NCBI GenBank assembly: GCA_963765105.1
Contig: CAVXUW010000004.1
Location: forward strand, 248,001 to 312,000
Length of the DNA: 64,000 nt
Reading direction: 5' to 3'
DNA from: CALMEC01 sp963765105
Lineage (GTDB): Bacteria; Actinomycetota; Thermoleophilia; Miltoncostaeales; Miltoncostaeaceae
Shown: positions 1 to 8,139 of the stretch, piece after piece
How the letters are laid out: the number at the start of each line of letters is the position of its first letter
Position numbering within the stretch: position 1 is the stretch's first letter
Translations under genes and position numbers: made by a program
Notes under the pieces: model-generated
The model's database searches: none
The model's input: the letters and a program-made list of their open reading frames with translations, nothing else
Told to the model about the DNA's origin: nothing

Positions 1-30
1 CTCCACGACCATCGGGATCAACGGGCTCAT
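1..30 (-). CDS. clpP: ATP-dependent Clp protease proteolytic subunit, N-terminus only
   Basis: Only the first ten codons lie in the window; they read MSPLIPMVVE, which matches the start of ClpP, the serine peptidase subunit of the Clp complex (typical proteins begin with a short lead and then IPMVIEQT). The ATG overlaps the stop of the trigger factor gene by 4 bases (ATGA), so the two are translationally coupled. The tig-clpP order is a very common bacterial operon, and this context carries most of the identification. No catalytic residues are visible in this fragment. Confidence 0.8.
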   Translation of the reverse strand, partial: MSPLIPMVVE

Positions 31-1442
31 TTTGTTCGGCTCCCCTTCTTCTTCGGTTCGGGTTGGTCGGGCGTCCAGAGGCCCGCAGGGTCGGGTGCCG
101 GTGCGTCCTTCTCCGGAGTCCAGATGCGCTCACGCGCCTCGGCAAGGCCCACGGCGATGGGTGAACTCTTCTCGATCAGGAAGTCGACCGCTTTGCGCAT
201 GACGAGGTCCTCGCGCAGCTGCTCGAAGCCGTTGTACTTGCGCAGCTCGGCCACGATTTGGTCGGCGTCGTGGTCGCCCGCTTCCGCCTCCGCGCGGACG
301 TGCGCCTCGATGTCCTCGTCGCTGACGGCGATGGCCTCGGTCTCGGCAACGGCCTCAACGACCAGCTCGCGCCGGATTGCCATTTCCGCATCGGGTCGCA
401 GGGCCGCCCGCGTCTGTTCCAGCGTCTGGCCCAGAGCCTTCAGGTAGTCGGCAAACGTCATGCCCTGCGGTAGCCGGTGAGCCGTTTCGTGAAGGATGGC
501 GTCGACGCGCTGGGCGATCATCACCTCGGGAATGTCGATCGTGGCGTTGACGACCGTCGCATCGATTACGGCCCGGCGGTACAGCTCGTCAACTTCCTCG
601 ACGGCCGATGCCTGGAGGCGCTCGTGAATGTCGGCGCGAAGCGCGTCGACCGTGTCGTACTCGCTGATGGTCTGTGCGAACGCATCGTCGAGCTCCGGGA
701 GCACTTTCGCTTGCACACCCTTCAGGGTGACGGTGTAGCGCACCGTCTTGCCGGCGAGCTCGTCGCGCCCGTCAGTGTCGGGGTAATCCACCGGGAACTT
801 CTTCTCCTCGCCGGCGCTCATTCCCACAAGCCGGTCGGAGAAACCCCCCACCAAGCGGGGGCCACCGAGTTCGACAAGGTAGTCACGCGCCGAGGCGCTG
901 GCAACCGCTTCGCCGTCGATCTCGCCATCGAAGTCCACGGTGACGAAGTCGCCGTTTTCCGCGGGTCGTTCGACGGGCGCCAGGGTCGCGGCACGATCCT
1001 GAAGACGAGTGACTTCCTCGTCGATCATCTCGTCGGGAACCACGGGCTCGCCTCGGGGCACATCCATTCCGGTGTAGACGCCCAGCGTCGCTTTCGGCCG
1101 CGTGTGCACGGTGGCCGTGAAGCTCACCCCGGTGTCGTCCTCAACCTCGGTGAGGTCGACATCCGGGTCGTCGATGGGACGAACGCCGGTGGACGAGACC
1201 GCTTGCGCGTACCACTCCCCAATGGAGTCGCGAAGCATTTGGTCAACCACGGCCTCGCGCCCAAACCGTTGCATGACAATGGTTGCCGGGGCTTTGCCGG
1301 GACGGAAGCCGGGGATGCGCACCTCACGCGCCAGGCGTTTGAGCGTGCGGTTCATTTTCTTGTCGACTTCGTCCTTCGGAACCGCCACGTCGATACGGAC
1401 GCGGTTTTCCTCCAGCGATACGACCTCGGTAGTAAGTGTCAT
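27..1442 (-). CDS. tig: Trigger factor, ribosome-associated chaperone and peptidyl-prolyl isomerase
   Basis: A 471-residue protein that docks at the ribosomal exit tunnel and shields nascent chains. The N-terminal ribosome-binding domain carries the docking signature GFRPGKAP near residues 45-52. An FKBP-type PPIase domain follows around residues 155-245 (GDFVTVDFDGEIDG), then the helical arm domain, ending in a basic tail (KKKGSRTK). I take the ATG at 1440-1442 as start because the sequence from MTLTTEVVSLEENRVRI is typical of the family; the reading frame stays open further upstream only because it runs through two tRNA genes. Its stop overlaps the clpP start (ATGA). Confidence 0.97.
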   Translation of the reverse strand: MTLTTEVVSLEENRVRIDVAVPKDEVDKKMNRTLKRLAREVRIPGFRPGKAPATIVMQRFGREAVVDQMLRDSIGEWYAQAVSSTGVRPIDDPDVDLTEVEDDTGVSFTATVHTRPKATLGVYTGMDVPRGEPVVPDEMIDEEVTRLQDRAATLAPVERPAENGDFVTVDFDGEIDGEAVASASARDYLVELGGPRLVGGFSDRLVGMSAGEEKKFPVDYPDTDGRDELAGKTVRYTVTLKGVQAKVLPELDDAFAQTISEYDTVDALRADIHERLQASAVEEVDELYRRAVIDATVVNATIDIPEVMIAQRVDAILHETAHRLPQGMTFADYLKALGQTLEQTRAALRPDAEMAIRRELVVEAVAETEAIAVSDEDIEAHVRAEAEAGDHDADQIVAELRKYNGFEQLREDLVMRKAVDFLIEKSSPIAVGLAEARERIWTPEKDAPAPDPAGLWTPDQPEPKKKGSRTK

Positions 1443-1450
1443 AACCTCGA

Positions 1451-1532
1451 TGCGGGTGAGAGGACTTGAACCTCCACGGGTTGCCCCACTAGGACCTAAA
1501 CCTAGCGCGTCTGCCAATTCCGCCACACCCGC
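1451..1532 (-). tRNA. tRNA-Leu, anticodon TAG
   Basis: An 82-nt class II tRNA. The acceptor arms GCGGGTG and CACCCGC pair fully, the anticodon stem CTAGG/CCTAG encloses loop TTTAGGT (anticodon TAG, reading CUN leucine codons), there is a long variable arm, and the T arm is GAGGTTCAAGTCCTC. Discriminator A73 is encoded and CCA is not. It lies 9 bp upstream of the trigger factor start. Confidence 0.96.
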
Positions 1533-1554
1533 GTGGTGTGCCGGTAAAACAAGG

Positions 1555-1628
1555 GGTGAACGGAGGGGCTCGAACCCTCGACCGCCTGGACCACAACCAG
1601 GAGCTCTACCAACTGAGCTACGTCCACC
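1555..1628 (-). tRNA. tRNA-His, anticodon GTG
   Basis: A 74-nt tRNA. The anticodon stem CCTGG/CCAGG encloses TTGTGGT, giving anticodon GTG. The histidine identity element is present: an extra encoded G(-1) at 1628 faces discriminator C73 at 1555. The T arm contains the canonical GGTTCGAGCC. CCA is not encoded. It lies 22 bp upstream of tRNA-Leu and is probably co-transcribed with it. Confidence 0.96.
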
Positions 1629-1709
1629 ACAGCGACACAGCCATGCCGTTCGGCTGCGGGATGATAGCGCACCCGGTGCGCTCACCAACGCCTCCCGCAT
1701 CGCTACGGT

Positions 1710-2084
1710 ATGGACATGGGGTTCGTCCGCCACCGCGAGGGTGAGAGCCGTTGGAGCGGTGTCGACGTGCGCGCCTACGCGAACGGGGCGGAACGCCAGG
1801 TGCTCGTGGGGCGCGAGCACGGCGCCACCCAGGTCGAGTTGCGTTACTTCCGCATCCCGGCAGGGGGCAGCTCACACCACGAATCGCATCCCCATGAGCA
1901 CGCCATCCTCATTCTCCATGGCCGGGCCGAGGTGCTGCTGGGTGAGGCGACAGAGATCGCCGAGACCGGGGATGCGGTCTTTGTCGCGGGGAACGAAATG
2001 CACCAGCTGCGGGCCCTCGACGATGAGCCCCTCGGGTTTCTGTGCACCGCCATCGCCGATCGCACGGGCCCTCCGAGCACTTAA
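1710..2084 (+). CDS. Cupin-domain protein
   Basis: A 124-residue single cupin domain. The metal-binding signature is visible: cupin motif 1 is HESHPHEHAILILHGRAEV (two His, a Glu-equivalent and a His-rich run), followed by GDAVFVAGNEMHQLRA as motif 2 with its own His. Small cupins of this kind bind a divalent metal and act as isomerases, dioxygenases or ligand sensors, and the substrate cannot be told from sequence. The gene stands alone, divergent from the tRNA genes and convergent with the small secreted protein. The start is the ATG at 1710; a second ATG two codons later is equally possible. Confidence 0.85.
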   Translation: MDMGFVRHREGESRWSGVDVRAYANGAERQVLVGREHGATQVELRYFRIPAGGSSHHESHPHEHAILILHGRAEVLLGEATEIAETGDAVFVAGNEMHQLRALDDEPLGFLCTAIADRTGPPST

Positions 2085-2093
2085 ACGCGTGTT

Positions 2094-2120
2094 GCCCCGC
2101 CAATGTCCATTCGGCGGGGC
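2094..2120. terminator. Bidirectional hairpin terminator candidate
   Basis: Perfect 8-bp inverted repeat GCCCCGCC / GGCGGGGC with an 11-nt loop, placed 9 bp after the cupin stop and 28 bp beyond the stop of the small secreted gene on the other strand. No T-run follows on either strand, so this is a GC-rich, U-poor hairpin of the kind often seen in high-GC genomes. Confidence 0.55.
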
Positions 2121-2148
2121 TCACTCGCAAGAAGACAATTCGAGCGGT

Positions 2149-2397
2149 CTAGCGGATCCAGACGGCGTAGCGGGGTGCCGACCACTTGATCCCACCAGAC
2201 GGGCTGGTGCGGACCGGCGCGCTCCACTTGATGCCGGGCGACGACGACGGGCCCCCGGAAACGGGCTTGCCCGCGTACGGCGTGCCCCGAAGGGCCGAGC
2301 TCTTTGCCGCCACCGCGTCCGCAGCCGGAATGGCCAGTGCGGCTGTCGCGATGACAATGCTCCTAATGCGCAACTTCAACCCCCAGGAAGAGAACAT
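2149..2397 (-). CDS. Small exported protein with repeated GIKWSAP motif
   Basis: An 82-residue predicted secreted protein. Residues 1-31 look like a Sec signal peptide: basic start (LKLRIR), hydrophobic SIVIATAALAIPAA, small-residue cleavage region DAVAA. The mature part of about 50 residues contains the heptapeptide GIKWSAP twice (GIKWSAPVRTSP, then SGGIKWSAPRYAV) and a stretch of Gly/Ser/Pro. I do not recognise the family. The first ATG is used, but a TTG seven codons later (LKLRIR), preceded by a G-run, is a competing start. It is isolated: a dehydrogenase stop lies 214 bp upstream and the cupin gene converges on it. The signal peptide and the internal repeat argue against a chance reading frame. 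Confidence 0.6.
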   Translation of the reverse strand: MFSSWGLKLRIRSIVIATAALAIPAADAVAAKSSALRGTPYAGKPVSGGPSSSPGIKWSAPVRTSPSGGIKWSAPRYAVWIR

Positions 2398-2611
2398 CTA
2401 CGTGGCATCTATCGGCGTTCGTCAAAAGACCTTGAGCCCAAAGATGTAATGGATTTGTAAAGCAACCACTCTTCGGTGATCGTGTTCGGATCACCTCCAC
2501 GCGGGAACGCACTCATACGACACCCAGAAGCCGCATTCCTGCAGGCTTCCCCGTATGGCTGCGGGATAATTCCACTCTCCTATCGACAGGTCCAGCGAAA
2601 ACATGAATCCT

Positions 2612-3628
2612 TTACGAACGGTATGAGTTCGTCACCACGACCTTGAGGGCTTCCCCACTGTCGGCGAGGCGGTATCCCTCCTGAGCGTCGTCGAGCGAGA
2701 CTTGGTGCGTGATGACGCTTCCCGGGTCGATCCTCCCCTCCACGAGGAGTCCGAGTGCGTCGCGAGTGTCGAACGGTCCGGCCGAGTAGGTCGACTGGAG
2801 CGTGACCTCGCGAAACCAGATGGCGCCGAGGTCGAGCGGCACCATCTCTCCCGGCATGGTGGGGGCGAAAAGCTGCACGACACCAGCAGTGCGGGTGAGG
2901 TGAAGCGCCCCGGCAATCGCTGAATGGTTGTGGGTGCAGACGATCACCTGGTCGGCCAAGTGGCCCTGCAATAGGCGGCCGACGGCGTCGACGGACGTCG
3001 TTTCGAGCACGTGAGCTCCTAGTGACGCCGCACGCTCGGCGCGACCGGCCTCCGGTTCGATCGCCACAACCGACTGTGCCCCCAGCGCATGGGCGACCTG
3101 AATCTGCAGGAGGCCCATAGACCCCGCTCCGACAACGACGATGCGGGCGTCCACGGTAACTCCGGCCATCCGCTGACCGCGAATGATGCATCCCAGCGGT
3201 TCGATGAGCGTGGCCGCGACGTCATCAACCCCGTCCGGCAGGTGAAGCACGTCGGCGCGGACGTTCTCGGCGGGCACGCGGATGAATTCGGCCAGGCCTC
3301 CCGGGTCGATTCGCGAGGTGCGAAACGTGTCGCACAAGGTATGGCGTCCCGCATGACACATGGCGCACGTAAAGCACGGCACGTGGTGGTGGATATGGAC
3401 ACGCTGGCCAACGTCAAACGGCGCTCCTTCCCCGACCTGAACGACCTCGCCCACCGGTTCGTGGCCCAGCACAAGCGGGGCACGAGGGTCCTGGTACCAG
3501 CGCATGAGGTCGCTTCCGCATAGGCCACACGCCCGCATTCGCACCACCAGCTCGCCCGGGCCGGCTTGGGGATCGGGCATCTCCTCGATGGTGAGCCGCC
3601 CCTCACCGTGGTAGATCGCAACGCGCAC
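2612..3628 (-). CDS. Zinc-dependent medium-chain alcohol/polyol dehydrogenase
   Basis: A 338-residue MDR-family oxidoreductase that oxidises an alcohol or polyol with NAD(P). Visible features in order: catalytic zinc site CGLCGSD and GHEP, the four-cysteine structural zinc lobe CFTCAMCHAGRHTLC (about residues 88-102), and a Rossmann NAD-binding motif VVGAGSMGLLQ near residue 165. Sorbitol/threonine dehydrogenase-like enzymes share this layout; the substrate is not evident. It starts 3 bp after the stop of the alpha/beta hydrolase gene on the same strand, so the two form an operon and may work on the same substrate series. Confidence 0.9.
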   Translation of the reverse strand: MRVAIYHGEGRLTIEEMPDPQAGPGELVVRMRACGLCGSDLMRWYQDPRAPLVLGHEPVGEVVQVGEGAPFDVGQRVHIHHHVPCFTCAMCHAGRHTLCDTFRTSRIDPGGLAEFIRVPAENVRADVLHLPDGVDDVAATLIEPLGCIIRGQRMAGVTVDARIVVVGAGSMGLLQIQVAHALGAQSVVAIEPEAGRAERAASLGAHVLETTSVDAVGRLLQGHLADQVIVCTHNHSAIAGALHLTRTAGVVQLFAPTMPGEMVPLDLGAIWFREVTLQSTYSAGPFDTRDALGLLVEGRIDPGSVITHQVSLDDAQEGYRLADSGEALKVVVTNSYRS

Positions 3629-3631
3629 CGG

Positions 3632-4492
3632 CTACCTCGCGGCGCGCCGGAGCGCTTCGACCAGCAGCGCGTTGACCTGGCCCGGCACCTCCTGTTGTAC
3701 CCAGTGGCTGACGCCGGGGAGGCGTTCAACGTGGAGGGGTCCGGACACCCGCTCGATGGACTTCTCCAAAAGAATGGGGCTCATGTACGCGTCACCGCCG
3801 GCCCAGATGATGGTGGTGGGCACCTCGATGGGGGGCAGTTCGGGCGGTGGTTTGAGCCAGTTCTCCGGGGGGATGTTGGCGCGGTAGTAGTTCAGCGCCG
3901 CCGTGAGACGTCCGGGGCGGGCCAGGGCGGTGCAGAACACCTCGCGATCATCGGCCGGGAATGTCCCGGGCGCGGCGGTGTCGAACACGAAACGTCGGAG
4001 GTTGGCGAAGTTGTCGTTCGCGAGCCACTGCTCGGCCACTTCGGGAAACTGAAAAAGCAGCATGTACCAGCTCTTTTGCTGCTGCTCGGGGATCTGTCGG
4101 GCCTCGGCGCTTGCGATGGGGTGCGGGCTGTTGAGGATCATCAGGCTCTTCACGAGATGTGGGGCGCGCGCGGCCAATGCCCAGGCGATGCTCCCGCCCC
4201 AGTCGTGCCCCACGATGTGAGCAGAGTCGGCGTCAAGCGCCCCGATCAGCCCCACGATGTCGCCAACGATCTTCGGAAACGCGTAGTCGGCCACCTCGGG
4301 CGGTGCGTCCGAGTCGCCGTATCCCCGTAGATCGGGCGCCACCGCGCGGTACCCGGCCTCCGCCAAGGCCGGGAGCTGCGCCCGCCACGAGTGCGACAAC
4401 TCCGGGAACCCGTGGAGCAGCACAACGAGCTCCCCCTCCCCGGCCTCCTGATAGGCCAGGCTGATCTCTCCCACGTCCAGTCGCTTTTTCAT
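3632..4492 (-). CDS. Alpha/beta hydrolase, epoxide-hydrolase type
   Basis: A 286-residue alpha/beta hydrolase. The oxyanion-hole motif HGFPE and the nucleophile elbow GHDWGG (Asp nucleophile) are those of soluble epoxide hydrolases and haloalkane dehalogenases. A C-terminal catalytic His sits in GVSHWVQQEVP and the cap-domain tyrosine region is NYYRANI. The Asp nucleophile plus HGFPE favours epoxide hydrolase over esterase. It is the first gene of a two-gene unit with the zinc dehydrogenase, which could act on the resulting diol. The region upstream is shared divergently with the Crp-family regulator. Confidence 0.88.
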   Translation of the reverse strand: MKKRLDVGEISLAYQEAGEGELVVLLHGFPELSHSWRAQLPALAEAGYRAVAPDLRGYGDSDAPPEVADYAFPKIVGDIVGLIGALDADSAHIVGHDWGGSIAWALAARAPHLVKSLMILNSPHPIASAEARQIPEQQQKSWYMLLFQFPEVAEQWLANDNFANLRRFVFDTAAPGTFPADDREVFCTALARPGRLTAALNYYRANIPPENWLKPPPELPPIEVPTTIIWAGGDAYMSPILLEKSIERVSGPLHVERLPGVSHWVQQEVPGQVNALLVEALRRAAR

Positions 4493-4660
4493 GCACTGGA
4501 TCGTACGTGGTCAGCCTCACGCTCCGGGGTGAATGACGGAGTAGAGGTCGGCAGTGAGACCCGGGCAATCTCCCGATCACGTTCGCGGGAGTTACGGTCG
4601 CACACAGATGGTGGGTGACCTCGATCTCCTCCACGTCAGGTATCGGGTTAGCATCCGGGG

Positions 4661-5350
4661 ATGGCCAACCGCACCGCGAAAATGGATCTGTCGCATCTGG
4701 AGCTCTGCGCCGGGCTTGACCAGGAGACGATGCGCCGACTTTTGGGCGGGCTCCCCGCCGCCCGTTTGCAAGCGGGAGACGATCTCGAGATGACATCCGG
4801 GGAAGTAGCCTGCTCGTTGGTCTTTACCGGACGATTGGCCCTTGACATCGACACCCCCACCGAGAGTCTCCGCCGAATCGTGACGCTCGTTGAAGAGGGT
4901 GACGTACTCATTCCGCCGGAGCACACCTGGGCCCAGGTGGGGCCGCGGCTGCGCTGCCGGGCAATCGATGTCTCGGACATTCTGCTCGTCGATCACGAAC
5001 GTTTTGAGCAGTGGCTCGCCGAGCCGCGCATGGCCGCAAACTTGGTGAGAGTGCTCGCCACCCAAGTCGCCGATCGCGAGCTCGCGATCGCCATTGCCCT
5101 GGAGCCGCGTGTGGAGCGTCGCCTGCTTCTGAAGCTGCAACAGCTCGGAGAGCGTTTCGGGCGCGTCACCCAGCAGGGGGTGCGTTTGGACCTACGCCTC
5201 ACCCATCAGCAACTGGCCGACATGATCGGTGCGGTCCGCGAATCGATCACGATAGCACTCGGCAACCTCGCGCAGAACAATGCCCTGACCGTTGAGAACC
5301 GCACCATCTGGATCCATCCGGAGCGGGAGTCCGTCGACCAGTCCGACTAG
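4661..5350 (+). CDS. Crp/Fnr-family transcriptional regulator
   Basis: A 229-residue protein with an N-terminal cyclic-nucleotide-binding-fold domain (roughly residues 15-125), a long dimerisation helix (residues about 125-150) and a C-terminal winged helix with the family HTH signature LTHQQLADMIGAVRESITI, in which RESI marks the recognition helix. The effector pocket is degenerate relative to cAMP-binding CRP, so the ligand is unknown; there is no Fnr-type cysteine cluster. It is divergent from the hydrolase/dehydrogenase pair, which is a plausible target. Its stop codon overlaps that of egtD through a shared CTAG. Confidence 0.92.
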   Translation: MANRTAKMDLSHLELCAGLDQETMRRLLGGLPAARLQAGDDLEMTSGEVACSLVFTGRLALDIDTPTESLRRIVTLVEEGDVLIPPEHTWAQVGPRLRCRAIDVSDILLVDHERFEQWLAEPRMAANLVRVLATQVADRELAIAIALEPRVERRLLLKLQQLGERFGRVTQQGVRLDLRLTHQQLADMIGAVRESITIALGNLAQNNALTVENRTIWIHPERESVDQSD

Positions 5351-6348
5351 GCGTCGGGCGCGACAAGCGCAACGGCAAACAGGCGCTCGGCGTCGGTATG
5401 GAACTCCTCGAGCCGAAGGCCGGCGCTCGAACAGGCCACCGCGAAGCTCTCTTGAGTGAACTTGCAGGAGATCTCGGTGCGCATCTCCTCACTCGCGGCG
5501 AACTCAACGGTGAGGCCCAGCGCACGCACGTGAACCGTCTGGGCGATCTGCGAGCGAAGCCGCATCTCGATCCATGCGTTGTCCGCGTCGTAGAAGGCCA
5601 CGTGGGTGAAGCGCTCAACATCGAAGTCGGCGCCAAGGTCGCGATTGATGACGCGCAGGACGTTGAGGTTGAAGGCGGCTGTGACCCCGCCCGAATCGTT
5701 GTACGCCACCTCCAGCAGTGACGGGTCCTTGACGAGGTCGACTCCAACGAGCAGTCGATCGGCGGGCGTCAGCAGCGAGCGCATCGTGCGCAAGAACGCC
5801 CGTCGCTCGCTCGGAAACAAGTTGCCGAGGGTGCCACCCAGGAACGCCACCAGCCGATTCGTGCCGGCAACCGATGGCGGCACCTGGCCGATGTGACGAT
5901 CGAAGTCCCCGGCAATGGCGTGGACCTCGATATCCGGGTAGCAGCTGGCGATGCGTTCGGCGGCGCTGACAAGCGCTGCTTCAGACACATCAAACGGCAC
6001 GTAGCGCACCAATGCGTCAGCCTCGTCCATGGCGTCGAGAATGGCGACGGTCTTTCGTGACGACCCGGACCCCAGCTCTACGAGCTCGCCGGGTTGGTGG
6101 CGGTCAACGATGCCGGGCATCGCGTTGCGCAGGATCGCCAGCTCGGTACGGGTTTGGTAGTACTCGGGTAGCTCGGTAATGGCGTCGAACAGTTCGCTGC
6201 CCGCGGCGTCATAGAAGTACTTGGGCAGAAGCGCTTTGGGTTGCGCAAGCAGGCCACGCCGAACGTCGTCGGCCATGCCCGCCGCCATGTTGACGGGATG
6301 CACCTCCAGAGCAAAACGCTCCGATTCGACGAAGACCTGCGGTGTCAT
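5347..6348 (-). CDS. egtD: L-histidine N-alpha-methyltransferase (ergothioneine synthesis)
   Basis: A 333-residue SAM-dependent enzyme that trimethylates histidine to hercynine, the first step of ergothioneine synthesis. Family features: an N-terminal segment with LLPKYFYDAAGSELFD, the SAM motif ELGSGSSRKT, then GGTLGNLFPSER and YNDSGGVTAAFN, followed by the conserved C-terminal substrate region. The frame is open further upstream into egtB, but I choose the ATG at 6346-6348 (MTPQVFVESERF), where homology to the family begins. It lies 37 bp downstream of egtB. Its last codon overlaps the convergent regulator stop by four bases. Confidence 0.95.
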   Translation of the reverse strand: MTPQVFVESERFALEVHPVNMAAGMADDVRRGLLAQPKALLPKYFYDAAGSELFDAITELPEYYQTRTELAILRNAMPGIVDRHQPGELVELGSGSSRKTVAILDAMDEADALVRYVPFDVSEAALVSAAERIASCYPDIEVHAIAGDFDRHIGQVPPSVAGTNRLVAFLGGTLGNLFPSERRAFLRTMRSLLTPADRLLVGVDLVKDPSLLEVAYNDSGGVTAAFNLNVLRVINRDLGADFDVERFTHVAFYDADNAWIEMRLRSQIAQTVHVRALGLTVEFAASEEMRTEISCKFTQESFAVACSSAGLRLEEFHTDAERLFAVALVAPDA

Positions 6349-6385
6349 GGCCACGATGGCCTCGCAATGGTTGGCGTGGACAGAG

Positions 6386-7681
6386 TCATTCGCCGTCCCA
6401 AGCGAGCCGGAAGCCCGCGAAGATCTGACGGCGATACGGGTGATCCCAGTTGCGAAACGTCGTGCGTGCGGCCACGGGCTGGGTGGCCCACGAGCCGCCG
6501 CGAAGAACGCGGTAGTCACCGCCGAAGAACACTTCGGCGTATTCCCGGTAGGGGAACGCTCGAAACCCGGGATAGGGAGCGAAGGGCGTGGAGGTCCATT
6601 CCCAGACGTCACCGATCATCCCCAGGCATCCCGATGGCGCGGCACCCGTGGGATATGAGCCCACAGGGGCGGTGCCGAAGCCGAGTTGATCGAGGTTGGC
6701 GTGGCCGTTGACGTGTCCGTCGCCCCACGGGAACGGCCCAACGGGATGCCTGGCAGCCCGTTCCCATTCCGCCTCGGTCGGAAGACGGCCGCCGGCCCAC
6801 CGGGCATATGCCTCGGCCTCGAAGCACGAGACGTGGCACACCGGGCGCGCGGGCTCAATGGGTGCGATCTCATCGAACTGACGCTCGTGCCAGTTGCCGC
6901 TGTCGCGAGTCCAGTACAGCGGTGCTTCGACCCGGTCACGCGTCCGCCACTCCCACCCCTCGGAACTCCACAGATCACGACGGTGATATCCCTGATCGTC
7001 GACAAAAGCCATGTATCGGCCGTTCGAGACGGGAACACGGTCGATCGCAAACGCGGCGACGTGCCGGCGATGCTGAGGACGCTCGCAGTCGTAGCTGAAC
7101 TGACCCTCGGCGGCGCCCAAAAGCCCATCGCCGGCGGGGATGTCGACGCGACCCGGCGCAGTACTTCCGACTGACGGAACAGACCACTTCGGCCGCGGCT
7201 GGTAGGTGCCGTCCGGGTACATCTGGAGGGCTTGGAGGACGGTTTCCGAGTGCTGAGCCTCGTGGGCCGCAACCATCTCGAAGACGAAGCCGTTTCGTGT
7301 GAGCTCGGGTGCATCGTCCGAGAGGTCCGCGTGGTCCAACACCTCGAGGCTGCGTTCCCGCACGGTGTCGAGGTAGTCGCGACACCGTGCCTCGTCCAAA
7401 AGGCGAATCTGAGCACGTGCGGCGCGAGGCGTTTCGAACGCGTCGTACGTGCGCTGAAGGTCGGGATGAAGCGATGGACGTCCCGCCAGGGTGCACGTGA
7501 GCCACAGCTCCTCATACGCGGCGATGTGCCCCAGGTCCCACACCGGGGGACTCAGAATGGGGTCGGGAGAGCGATGCATATCCCGCTGAGAGAGCGGTTC
7601 CACGAGCTCCAGGGTCCGCTCGCGTACCGCGCTAAGCGTGCTGCGGAGAGTGTCGAGGTGCTCACTCATCCGGGCCAGCAT
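6386..7681 (-). CDS. egtB: Hercynine oxygenase, ergothioneine sulfoxide synthase EgtB
   Basis: A 431-residue non-haem iron enzyme joining hercynine to a cysteine or gamma-glutamylcysteine thiol. It has an N-terminal DinB-type four-helix domain with the iron-binding triad, His in GHIAAYEE and the HxxxHxE motif HEAQHSE, and a C-terminal FGE-sulfatase fold with GGRLPTEAEWERAARHP and RGGSWAT. The start is either the ATG at 7681 or the one four codons later (MSEHLDTL). It is followed directly by egtD. The other mycobacterial-type genes (egtA, egtC, egtE) are not adjacent, so the remaining steps must be encoded elsewhere or done by other enzymes. Confidence 0.95.
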   Translation of the reverse strand: MLARMSEHLDTLRSTLSAVRERTLELVEPLSQRDMHRSPDPILSPPVWDLGHIAAYEELWLTCTLAGRPSLHPDLQRTYDAFETPRAARAQIRLLDEARCRDYLDTVRERSLEVLDHADLSDDAPELTRNGFVFEMVAAHEAQHSETVLQALQMYPDGTYQPRPKWSVPSVGSTAPGRVDIPAGDGLLGAAEGQFSYDCERPQHRRHVAAFAIDRVPVSNGRYMAFVDDQGYHRRDLWSSEGWEWRTRDRVEAPLYWTRDSGNWHERQFDEIAPIEPARPVCHVSCFEAEAYARWAGGRLPTEAEWERAARHPVGPFPWGDGHVNGHANLDQLGFGTAPVGSYPTGAAPSGCLGMIGDVWEWTSTPFAPYPGFRAFPYREYAEVFFGGDYRVLRGGSWATQPVAARTTFRNWDHPYRRQIFAGFRLAWDGE

Positions 7682-7785
7682 CGACCAACGAGATGGGAAT
7701 ACCTAGAGGGAACTGAACCGGTGGTGGTGTGTCTCACATCCCGTTAATCGGTGGGAAAGGCTCACTGGATCACCAAGGTTTGCCG

Positions 7786-8139
7786 TCATCCCCCGGCTGG
7801 CCGACGTTTCCGCCGAGCCGCACGTTGCGCGGCGCCGACGGCGCCGGCAACCCAGGGGTCGATCAGGTCGGCCCGGTCGAGCGGTTCGGGTGCCCGGCAG
7901 TACGACATCACCGTCGGGCGACCCCCTTTTTCGTAGACGAACGGTTCGAGGCCGTACTCGACAAACCCGGCGCGATTGGCTTCGTCCACCTTGAGGTAAA
8001 GAACGTCATCGGCGATGAGGCCGAACATGAGGCCGTCGAGAAAGACGCCATGTCCACCAAACATCGCGCGCACCTCAACCGGCCCGACCGCCTGGAGCAA
8101 GTCTTCGACGTACCCCACGAAGCCGGTGTCGGAACTCAT
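7786..8139 (-). CDS. TfoX N-terminal-domain protein
   Basis: A 117-residue protein matching the TfoX/Sxy N-terminal domain: VRAMFGGHGVFLDGLMFGLIADDVLYLKV, then GLEPFVYEKGGRPTVMSYCRAP. In gamma-proteobacteria Sxy works with CRP at competence promoters, but stand-alone N-terminal domains in actinobacteria have no established role. The start codon overlaps the stop of the aldolase gene by one base (TAATG), so the two are translationally coupled. The C-terminus is basic (RAARRKRRPAGG). Confidence 0.88.
   Translation of the reverse strand: MSSDTGFVGYVEDLLQAVGPVEVRAMFGGHGVFLDGLMFGLIADDVLYLKVDEANRAGFVEYGLEPFVYEKGGRPTVMSYCRAPEPLDRADLIDPWVAGAVGAAQRAARRKRRPAGG

Noticed and set aside
1451..1628. Integration site at the tRNA genes
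   Set aside because: No integrase and no repeated tRNA 3' end was seen nearby.
1443..1820. Upstream extension of the trigger factor reading frame
   Set aside because: The extension is antisense-like read-through of tRNA-Leu and tRNA-His; the family N-terminus starts at 1442.
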